This document shows, piece by piece, positions 7,423-12,493 of a DNA stretch of 12,493 bases. The notes below the pieces were generated by a model that saw nothing but the letters and a program-made list of their open reading frames with translations, was not told the DNA's origin and searched no databases. Every line of letters starts with the position of its first letter. Position 1 is the first letter of the stretch. Origin of the DNA: Clostridium sp. CAG:508 (GTDB lineage: Bacteria; Bacillota; Clostridia; TANB77; CAG-508). The stretch is from assembly GCA_000435755.1 (NCBI GenBank), contig FR889087.1, forward strand, positions 1 through 12,493, given 5' to 3'. The translations under genes were made by a program, and so were the position numbers.

Positions 7423-7440
7423 CTACTTTACATAAAGTAG
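7423..7440. repeat. 7-bp stem, 4-nt loop hairpin over the stop codon of the surface-protein gene
   Basis: Arms 7423-7429 and 7434-7440 pair perfectly around a 4-nt loop and include the TAG stop. The geometry (7-bp stem, 4-nt loop, immediately 3' of the variable codons) is like the cruciforms that promote retrohoming in DGRs. The loop does not match the GRNA-type loop I know from the phage case. Confidence 0.6.
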
Positions 7441-8694
7441 GGGACGTAGACCAGTATTGCTGTAACTGCTAGTCGGGTTACTGCCGCTGCGGGAAGACGT
7501 GTAATGGCCGCTGCCATTAGCTGGGTTGTAACATCCTCCACGAATAACACAAGGGGGGGAGTTGATAATGTAAGAGTCGGTAGAGTATTCTGTGGTCCAT
7601 TCAGATGCATTTCCTGACATGTCAAATATATTACAATATTTGTCATTATTTTTTCCTGTTGCTGTAAATGCTTTCGTTGTATTACTTTCATTATGACTTG
7701 CATAATCTGTTTTCACTGAGTATGTTTGTATAAATACTATTGCTGTATCCCATGCATAACTATTTACTAAATCACTCGCATATACTAATTCATTATTTTC
7801 TTTTACTTCTTCATACATTTCTCTTGCCAACTTTGCTGCATTTGGTTGTGTTATATCTACTAATACTTTTTGATTATATTTTGAAGTTATCTTTGATGCT
7901 GTTCCACTTGCTTCAAATCGTGCTATGTAATATCCTCCATTTGATAATGTGGTTGATATAAATTCTTTTAAATTTCTTGCTGTAGCATTTTGAGCTGTTG
8001 AATCTGTTGCTGTATTTCCTGCTCTAAATACACTTAATTCTTTACAAGAATTACTTATTACAACTTCTTGTGTACAATTCTCTACTGAAGCTACTTGTGC
8101 TGGCGTGTTTGATTTTAGTGCTCCCGTGTTACTGTCAAACTCATATCTTCCAAGTGTTATTGTATTTGTTGTGTTGTTTTTATTTTTTATTGTTCCTACT
8201 GGTACCCATACAAATTGATTTCCATCTGTTCCATTTTCTATTACTATTCCATCTTGTACTGCTGGAACACTGTCTCCACTATACATATAAGTTGCTGAAC
8301 CTGCTGCAGTTCCATGTGATAATATTTTAAAGCCTTTTGGTATTATTATTTTGTTTCCATATGCATCTTCTGCCTTTGTATTTTTATCTACTACTGTTCC
8401 TACTAATGTTGAGATTTTAGGTGTTGTTGATTGATTGTCATCTCCTCCCGTTGTGCCTCCACCTGTGGTTCCATTTACTTGATTATCTAGCCAATTAGTT
8501 AATTCACCTATTTGTTTTTCATCATTTTCTTTCGCCTTAGTCATTGCATTTTGTGCTTCTTTTGCCTTTTCTATTATTCCACTATTTCCAAATAATGCAT
8601 TTACGCTTACTCCTGCTAAGATTAAAAGTACTACAATAGTTACTACTAATGCTATTAATGTAATACCTTTTTCTTGTTTAATTTTTGTTTTCAT
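7423..8694 (-). CDS. Prepilin-like surface protein with C-terminal FGE/C-type-lectin-fold domain (candidate DGR target)
   Basis: A 423-aa protein probably held at the cell envelope. Residues 1-10 are a basic leader ending in KG, followed by ITLIALVVTIVVLLILAGVS (11-30), which resembles a type IV prepilin cleavage site and membrane helix but lacks the usual Glu5. A charged helix (40-70) and a Gly/Thr linker (74-91) follow. The rest looks like the formylglycine-generating-enzyme/sulfatase-modifying fold: NQFVWVPVG (159-167), GGYYIARFE (253-261), SYAWDTAIVFI (312-322), CNIFDMSGNASEWTTEY (354-370), VIRGG (383-387) and GLRPLLYVK at the end. I chose ATG 8694 because AAGGAGG lies 12 nt upstream; an in-frame ATG at 8748 has only a poor site and would add 18 residues. 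Codons 388-414 have unusual base use (see the variable-region entry). The terminator at 7208-7246 probably ends this gene. The fold call is solid; ligand and partners are unknown. Confidence 0.85.
   Translation of the reverse strand: MKTKIKQEKGITLIALVVTIVVLLILAGVSVNALFGNSGIIEKAKEAQNAMTKAKENDEKQIGELTNWLDNQVNGTTGGGTTGGDDNQSTTPKISTLVGTVVDKNTKAEDAYGNKIIIPKGFKILSHGTAAGSATYMYSGDSVPAVQDGIVIENGTDGNQFVWVPVGTIKNKNNTTNTITLGRYEFDSNTGALKSNTPAQVASVENCTQEVVISNSCKELSVFRAGNTATDSTAQNATARNLKEFISTTLSNGGYYIARFEASGTASKITSKYNQKVLVDITQPNAAKLAREMYEEVKENNELVYASDLVNSYAWDTAIVFIQTYSVKTDYASHNESNTTKAFTATGKNNDKYCNIFDMSGNASEWTTEYSTDSYIINSPPCVIRGGCYNPANGSGHYTSSRSGSNPTSSYSNTGLRPLLYVK
7453..7533 (-). other. Candidate DGR variable region (VR)
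   Basis: The 27 codons between the RGG and GLRP motifs are 43/81 G+C, far above the AT-rich surroundings. Twenty-four end in C or T and 14 end in C, including CGC, GGC and AGC, which are scarce in neighbouring genes. That is the pattern expected when AAC/AAT codons of a template repeat are randomised at adenines. Position (the last exposed loop of an FGE-type fold) and nearby hairpins agree. No template repeat or reverse transcriptase is in the window, so this is an inference. Confidence 0.55.
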
Positions 8695-8859
8695 AGTTTT
8701 CTTATCTCCTCCTTTTGATTTTACTTGTTTAAACTCTTTTAAATTCATTCTTCGTTTTCACTACCTTTCAATTTTTAGCTTTTATATATTTTTAATGTTA
8801 AAATCTGTTTTACTTAAAAATCATCTTCTATGATAATTTTATTAGGATACAAAAATAGA

Positions 8860-8891
8860 CAGACTTCAAGCATTATTATGCTCATAGTCTG
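8860..8891 (-). terminator. Terminator after the AG-repeat mini-ORF
   Basis: Outer arms 8860-8865 and 8886-8891 pair perfectly. After one mismatch, 8867-8873 pairs with 8878-8884, using two G-U pairs on the minus strand, around a 4-nt loop. A T-rich run (TATTTTTG) follows on the minus strand. It separates the mini-ORF transcript from the surface-protein gene. Confidence 0.65.
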
Positions 8892-8932
8892 CCTTTGATA
8901 TGCTTAATAAAGCTAATTTCTTAGCTTGGTTA

Positions 8933-8988
<56 letters not shown>

Positions 8989-9007
<19 letters not shown>

Positions 9008-9108
9008 GTTTTGTGCCTCTTTTCTATTTTTCTTTGGATTTGCTCTGTAATTATAATACTATAATAGTTTTGAATTTTCAATACTTTTTTAATTTTTTGT
9101 ATAAAAAC
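8989..9108 (-). repeat. Promoter-leader-start repeat, copy 1
   Basis: About 120 bp that match 9194-9309 at roughly four of five positions by eye, with small indels. On the minus strand the shared block contains the promoter, a short leader, a GAGGCACAA ribosome-site region, and the first codons (M-x-K-A-K-T-x-A). Similarity ends just after those codons, where this copy enters the AG tract. Confidence 0.8.
9053..9081 (-). promoter_or_regulatory. Promoter of repeat copy 1
   Basis: Minus-strand TTGAAA (9076-9081), 17-nt spacer, TATTAT (9053-9058). The same two boxes and spacing are kept in copy 2. The predicted start is about 38 nt before the mini-ORF ATG. Confidence 0.65.
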
Positions 9109-9110
9109 TA

Positions 9111-9139
9111 TTGCACTTTGGTATAATGTGTACTATAAT
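9111..9139 (+). promoter_or_regulatory. Promoter of the truncated tRNA
   Basis: TTGCAC (9111-9116) and a perfect TATAAT (9134-9139) are spaced by 17 nt on the plus strand, placing the start about 15 nt before the tRNA-like 5' end. This is typical of a bacterial tRNA gene. Confidence 0.7.
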
Positions 9140-9159
9140 AATTTCAGTTTTAAAAATAT

Positions 9160-9191
9160 TCTCCATTAGCTCAGTTGGTAGAGCGCTCGGC
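9160..9191 (+). pseudogene. Truncated tRNA gene, 5' half only
   Basis: Bases 9160-9166 would be the acceptor strand, followed by T8-A9 and a perfect D arm (GCTC, AGTTGGTA loop, GAGC, 9169-9184), base 26, and a 5' anticodon stem CTCGG (9186-9190). The sequence then passes at 9192-9194 into repeat copy 2. The anticodon, variable loop, T arm and 3' acceptor strand are absent, so it cannot make a tRNA. The break lies in the anticodon loop. A Met-type anticodon stem is possible, but the anticodon is lost and identity is open. Confidence 0.75.
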
Positions 9192-9212
9192 AAAGGTTTT
9201 AGCTTTTATCAT
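9171..9212 (-). other. Short ORF of repeat copy 2, running antisense into the tRNA remnant
   Basis: ATG at 9212 gives a 13-aa peptide, MIKAKTFA followed by ERSTN, then TGA. The first eight residues match the mini-ORF of copy 1; the last five are simply the antisense of the tRNA D arm. It has a ribosome-site-like AGAGG and a conserved promoter. It is most likely the truncated 5' end of a gene whose body was lost. Confidence 0.35.
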
Positions 9213-9309
9213 ATCTTGTGCCTCTTTCTATATTTTTTCTTTAGATTTTTTTACTTTTATAATACTATAACATTTTTCTATTTTCAATAGATTTTTTGAA
9301 TTTTTTATG
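9194..9309 (-). repeat. Promoter-leader-start repeat, copy 2
   Basis: Diverged direct copy of 8989-9108. It keeps the promoter boxes, the GAGGCACAA region and the MxKAKTxA start codons. It joins the tRNA remnant at 9192-9194. Confidence 0.8.
9259..9287 (-). promoter_or_regulatory. Promoter of repeat copy 2
   Basis: Minus-strand TTGAAA (9282-9287), 17-nt spacer, TATTAT (9259-9264). It faces the tRNA promoter at 9111-9139, so the two would produce overlapping, opposing transcripts. Confidence 0.6.
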
Positions 9310-9416
9310 GATAGTTTTAATGCTAATAAGCAAAATTTTTTAGAATATCTTATCAAAAAGTTGGCAAGATGTTACATTTTTTTTAAAAACATATTCCCTT
9401 TTGCTTTAGAATATAG

Positions 9417-9422
9417 TATAAT
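9417..9422 (+). promoter_or_regulatory. Probable -10 box for the nfeD-SPFH pair
   Basis: A perfect TATAAT lies 32 nt before the nfeD start. The -35 position (TTCCCT, 9394-9399) is a poor match, so the promoter may depend on an activator or an alternative start. Confidence 0.5.
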
Positions 9423-9454
9423 ATAGATGTTACAATGTAAAGGAGATTAATTTT

Positions 9455-9901
9455 ATGTGGTATGTTTGGTTAATTTTAGCAGGTATTTTTGTTATTGCTG
9501 AAATAGCAACTGTAGGCTTTTTAATCTTTTGGTTAAGTTTAGGTAGCTTATGTGCTATGGTAACGAGCTTTTTTACAGATAACTTAATTATTCAAACTGC
9601 TGTGTTTGTAATTACTTCTGCTTTATTTATTTTGTGTACAAGACCTTTAGCTAAAAAGCTTGGAAAAACTGATAACAACTTAACTACTAATGCTTTTTCT
9701 ATTATTGGAAAAAAAGCTATTGTTGTTAAAGAAATAAACCCTACATTAGGAGTTGGTCAAATTAAGGTTGATGGTCAAGTTTGGTCTGCTAAATCTAATG
9801 GAGAAGAAATTATTAGCGAAGGTACTGAAGTTTCAATTTTGAGTATTGATGGTGTTAAGGCAGTTGTTACAGCTGACTCTAAAGTTGAACAAACATTTTA
9901 G
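9455..9901 (+). CDS. NfeD-like membrane protein with C-terminal OB domain
   Basis: A 148-aa short-form NfeD protein. Residues 1-28 and about 33-62 hold hydrophobic segments (WYVWLILAGIFVIAEIATVG, IIQTAVFVITSALFIL) that anchor it in the membrane. Residues about 80-145 form the soluble OB-fold-like NfeD domain, with GKKAIVVKEINP, GQIKVDGQVWSAKS and the closing VSILSIDGVKAVV. Proteins of this class are encoded next to SPFH proteins, as here (44 nt ahead of one), and are thought to act with them in membrane microdomains or membrane quality control. The long-form serine-protease domain is absent. AAAGGAG precedes the ATG. The family is secure; the exact role is not. Confidence 0.9.
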   Translation: MWYVWLILAGIFVIAEIATVGFLIFWLSLGSLCAMVTSFFTDNLIIQTAVFVITSALFILCTRPLAKKLGKTDNNLTTNAFSIIGKKAIVVKEINPTLGVGQIKVDGQVWSAKSNGEEIISEGTEVSILSIDGVKAVVTADSKVEQTF

Positions 9902-9945
9902 GTATTAATATTTATTATATATATTTTTTAAGGAGGATTTTTATT

Positions 9946-10848
9946 ATGATGTGGGTTTTAATCGCATTATTAGTTATTATTTTAATTATTGCATTTAATA
10001 CAATTAAAATAGTAAAACAGTCTGAGGTATATATTATTGAAAGACTTGGTAAATTTCATAAAGTAGCAGATGCTGGTCTTACAGTTATTATTCCTTTTGT
10101 AGACCATGTACGTAGTGTAGTAAGTTTAAAACAACAAACTATGGATATTCCACCACAAGGTGTAATTACACAAGATAACGTTACTATTACTATTGATACT
10201 GTAGTGTTCTATAAAATTACAGATCCTGCAAGAGCAGTTTATGAAATTCAAAATTTAAAGAAAGGTATTGAATACCTAGCAATTACTACAATTCGTGATA
10301 TTGTTGGTAAAATGGACTTAGATGATACATTTAGTTCAAGAGATGCTATTAATGATAAATTAAGAGTTATTCTTGATGAAGCAACAGATCAATGGGGTTG
10401 TAAAGTAGACAGAGTTGAAATTAAAGATATTACTCCACCAGCTGACATCAGAGACGCAATGGAAAAACAAATGAATGCTGAGAGAAATAAAAGAGCTTTA
10501 ATTCTACAAGCTGAAGGTGAAAGACAATCTGCTATTACATTAGCAGAAGGTAAAAAAGAAGCTGCTATTCTAGAAGCTGAGGCAGAAAAAGAATCTAAAA
10601 TTAGAAGAGCTGCCGGTGAAGCTGAAGCAATTAAACAGGTAGCTGAAGCTAAAGCTCAAGAAATTCAAATGGTTTATGATGCTATGATGAAAGCTAAACC
10701 AGACGAGAAGTTAGTTCAATTAAAATCTTTAGAAACTTTAAAAGAAGTTGCTAATGGAGAAGCTAATAAAGTATTTATTCCATTTGAAGCAACAAATACA
10801 TTAAGTAGCTTAGGTGCTATTACAGAAGTTATTAAAGAAAAAAAATAA
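9946..10848 (+). CDS. SPFH/Band 7 (stomatin-like) membrane protein
   Basis: A 300-aa stomatin/QmcA-type protein. Residues 2-22 form one N-terminal membrane helix. The SPFH domain runs from about 25 to 180: VYIIERLGKFHKVADAGLTV, IPPQGVITQDNVTITIDTVV, ITDPARAVYEI and the long helix ITTIRDIVGKMDLDDTFSSR. A coiled-coil rich in Ala, Glu and Lys follows (about 180-240, AILEAEAEKESKIRRAAGEA), which drives ring-shaped oligomers in relatives. These proteins organise membrane microdomains and often associate with FtsH-type proteases. AAGGAGG lies 9 nt before the ATG, which is followed at once by a second ATG. It shares an operon with the NfeD protein and ends at the terminator at 10856-10886. Confidence 0.95.
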   Translation: MMWVLIALLVIILIIAFNTIKIVKQSEVYIIERLGKFHKVADAGLTVIIPFVDHVRSVVSLKQQTMDIPPQGVITQDNVTITIDTVVFYKITDPARAVYEIQNLKKGIEYLAITTIRDIVGKMDLDDTFSSRDAINDKLRVILDEATDQWGCKVDRVEIKDITPPADIRDAMEKQMNAERNKRALILQAEGERQSAITLAEGKKEAAILEAEAEKESKIRRAAGEAEAIKQVAEAKAQEIQMVYDAMMKAKPDEKLVQLKSLETLKEVANGEANKVFIPFEATNTLSSLGAITEVIKEKK

Positions 10849-10855
10849 TAAAATA

Positions 10856-10886
10856 AAAATTCCCGACTGTTTTAGCCGGGGATTTT
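10856..10886. terminator. Bidirectional terminator between the SPFH gene and rarA
   Basis: Arms 10856-10865 and 10877-10886 pair over 10 bp with one T-G wobble, with T-rich stretches on both sides. It lies between two convergent genes (stops at 10848 and 10891) and should serve both. Confidence 0.85.
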
Positions 10887-10890
10887 CAAT

Positions 10891-12135
10891 TTAATCTTCC
10901 ACTGTATCATCTTTTATATAATATTTTGTTCCTAACATTTTATCAGGTAAGTATTGTTGTTCTACCCAATGATTTGGATAATCATGTGGATATTTATATC
11001 CTACACCATACCCTTCTTTTGACATTCCTTCTGCTGGTGCATTTCTAATGTGCATTGGTATCGTTCCTGTATCTTTATTAGCTACATCTGCTAGTGCCTT
11101 ATCTATTCCTAAATATGCAGCATTTGATTTTTTGGAAGTTGCTACATAGACTGTTGCCTCTGCTAAAATAATTCTGGCTTCTGGCATTCCTACCATAGTT
11201 ACAGCTTGCATAGCTGATGTTGCAACTACTAAAGCATTTGGATTTGCCATTCCAACATCTTCTGCTGCAGCAATTACTATTCTTCTTGCCATAAATACAG
11301 GATCTTCTCCTGCATTTAATGCTCTAGCCAAATAAAATAATGCTGCATCTACATCACTTCCACGCATTGATTTTATAAATGCACTAATATTATCATAATG
11401 ACTATCACCTTTTTTATCAAATACAGCTTTTCTTGTTTGCACACATTCTTTTAAAATATCGTCTGTAATGTTTATTATTCCATTTGAATCTATTTGTGTT
11501 GTTAATACTGCAACCTCTAATCCATTTAAAGCTGTTCTTACATCTCCTCCTGAAGTTATTGCAAGTTTTTTCAAAGTTTCATCTTCTATTTTTATGTTAT
11601 AGCTTCCTAATCCATCTTCAGAAGTTAAAGATTTTTTTAGTACTTTAAATATATCTTCATCTGTTAATGGTTGCAAATGAAATACCATTGACCTTGATAT
11701 TAAGGCTTTATTTACTTCAAAATATGGATTTTCTGTTGTAGCTCCTATTAGTATTATAGTTCCATTTTCTACATAAGGAAGTAATGCATCTTGTTGTAAT
11801 TTATTAAAACGATGTATCTCATCTATAAATAAAATACATTTGCCAGATGGATTTAACAAAGCATTTTGTGCAGTTTCAACTGCATTTTTTATGTCTGATA
11901 TACCTGATGTTACTGCATTTATTTTTAGAAATTTGCATTTTGTTGTATTACTAATAACTCTAGCGAGTGAGGTTTTCCCACAACCCGGAGGTCCCCATAG
12001 TATAATGCTAGATAATCTATCTGCTTTTATTGTACGATATAAAATTTTATCCTTGCCTAAAATATGTTCTTGCCCTACATAGTCATCTAATGTTTTTGGG
12101 CTCATTCTATATGCAAGTGGTTTACTCATGTCCAT
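10891..12135 (-). CDS. rarA: Replication-associated recombination protein RarA (MgsA family AAA+ ATPase)
   Basis: RarA is a clamp-loader-like AAA+ ATPase that acts at stalled replication forks and interacts with SSB. The 414-aa product is full length. It has PLAYRMSPKTLDDYVGQEH (6-24), Walker A GPPGCGKTSLA (48-58), Walker B ILFIDEIHRFNK (101-112), a sensor-1 region GATTENPYFEVNKALISRS (131-149), and the family-specific C-terminal tetramerisation region with AARRIVIAAAEDVGMANPNA followed by GMPEARIILAEATVYVATS. AAGGAG lies about 10 nt upstream of the ATG; a second ATG two codons later is a minor alternative. It follows ruvA on the same strand across a 124-nt gap holding a long stem-loop. Function is inferred from family. 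Confidence 0.96.
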   Translation of the reverse strand: MDMSKPLAYRMSPKTLDDYVGQEHILGKDKILYRTIKADRLSSIILWGPPGCGKTSLARVISNTTKCKFLKINAVTSGISDIKNAVETAQNALLNPSGKCILFIDEIHRFNKLQQDALLPYVENGTIILIGATTENPYFEVNKALISRSMVFHLQPLTDEDIFKVLKKSLTSEDGLGSYNIKIEDETLKKLAITSGGDVRTALNGLEVAVLTTQIDSNGIINITDDILKECVQTRKAVFDKKGDSHYDNISAFIKSMRGSDVDAALFYLARALNAGEDPVFMARRIVIAAAEDVGMANPNALVVATSAMQAVTMVGMPEARIILAEATVYVATSKKSNAAYLGIDKALADVANKDTGTIPMHIRNAPAEGMSKEGYGVGYKYPHDYPNHWVEQQYLPDKMLGTKYYIKDDTVED

Positions 12136-12172
12136 TATTCAAAGCTCCTTTTATCTCTATTTTAATCTATCC

Positions 12173-12248
12173 GGCACATCGCTTGCACTTTGAATATATT
12201 TTTTCTTAGGCTAAAGCACGAAAAAATATATGTCAAAGTCGCTGTGCC
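12173..12248. repeat. 76-bp stem-loop between ruvA and rarA
   Basis: Outer arms 12173-12178 and 12243-12248 pair perfectly. A longer inner stem pairs 12187-12205 with 12220-12239 with one bulged base, closing on a 14-nt loop. No T run follows on the minus strand, so it is not a typical terminator. It could be a mobile palindrome or an RNA stability element. Its sequence is unrelated to the palindrome at 3764-3890. Confidence 0.7.
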
Positions 12249-12259
12249 TACTCTAAATA

Positions 12260-12493
12260 TTATAATTTTTTTGCTAAATTAGCTAGTCCCTTTTTAATAA
12301 TGTCCTCTACTGATAGTGAGGTCACTTCTATTGCTTGTAATGCTTCTACTATTTCTCGCTTACTGTAACCTAGTACTTGTAATGCACTTATTGCTTCTGA
12401 TACTTTTTCATCTTCCTTAATAACTTGCTCTATATTTGAGGTTTCTTCTCCTTCGGCGATTGAAATTTCTTGTTCTTTTTTCTATTTGTCTTT
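12260..12493 (-). pseudogene. ruvA: Holliday junction helicase subunit RuvA, 3' part, with an in-frame TAG
   Basis: RuvA binds the four-way junction and recruits RuvB for branch migration. The visible 73 codons end at TAA (12260-12262) and contain the RuvA C-terminal domain III: EAISALQVLGYSKREIVEAL followed by SLSVEDIIKKGLANLAKKL, after an acidic linker. Reading upstream in the same frame, a TAG (12482-12484) interrupts KDK-stop-KKEQE, three codons from the window edge. This is where RuvA usually has a hydrophobic residue (ELKDKxKK), so a nonsense change such as TTG to TAG is plausible. A length error in the adjoining A6 tract is an alternative. No start codon exists after the TAG. The 5' part lies outside the window. 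Confidence 0.7.

Noticed and set aside
7428..7703. Minus-strand 91-codon frame overlapping the C-terminus of the surface protein
   Set aside because: It is another frame of the same strand and would conflict with the conserved FGE motifs; the translation has no recognisable features.
8070..8330. Plus-strand Leu-rich open frames inside the surface-protein gene (also at 7740-7961)
   Set aside because: Leu/His-rich translations are the usual antisense shadow of an AT-rich coding strand. No ribosome site is present.
9368..9434. Direct repeat AGATGTTACA (9368-9377, 9425-9434) upstream of nfeD
   Set aside because: Two 10-bp matches in AT-rich DNA can be chance. There is no symmetry or known operator match.

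Overview
The window looks like chromosome of a low-GC Firmicute, probably a Clostridia-type anaerobe. The coding regions are strongly AT-rich, Shine-Dalgarno sites (AAGGAGG and close variants) precede almost every gene, and the order ylxM-ffh-rpsP-khpA-rimM-trmD-rplS is the classic Firmicutes SRP/ribosome-maturation operon. A dikinase-type PPDK fits a fermentative metabolism. TAG, TAA and TGA all act as ordinary stops. I cannot name a species.

Layout. 1-4237 (minus strand) is the ylxM-to-rplS operon. It starts at a TTGACA promoter at 4358-4386 and ends at a 13-bp terminator hairpin at 6-52. Two things break the textbook picture: a 127-bp imperfect palindrome fills the ylxM-ffh gap, and a 37-bp tandem duplication frameshifts trmD. 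4444-7117 (minus) is full-length pyruvate phosphate dikinase with its terminator. 7423-8694 (minus) is a prepilin-like, FGE-fold surface protein. Its last 27 variable codons are GC-rich and almost all end in C or T, as in targets of diversity-generating retroelements (DGRs). 8695-9454 has no ordinary gene but is dense in structure: a mini-ORF with a (CT/AG)14 tract in its coding sequence, two diverged copies of a promoter-leader-start element, and a 5' half-tRNA with a consensus promoter, cut in its anticodon loop. 9455-10848 (plus) is an nfeD-SPFH/stomatin pair. 10891-12135 (minus) is rarA/mgsA. 12260-12493 (minus) is the 3' part of ruvA, which carries an in-frame TAG.

How the genes work together. 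The first operon joins co-translational membrane targeting (YlxM, Ffh), ribosomal proteins (bS16, bL19), 30S maturation (RimM, KhpA) and tRNA m1G37 methylation (TrmD). NfeD and the SPFH protein are a membrane-microdomain pair. RarA and RuvA both act at stalled or recombining forks.

The best candidates for something new are the 7.4-9.3 kb accessory region (likely DGR target, a candidate phase-variable mini-gene, duplicated leader elements, tRNA remnant) and the large palindrome at 3764-3890. No reverse transcriptase or template repeat is visible in the window, so the DGR reading depends on finding them elsewhere in the genome.
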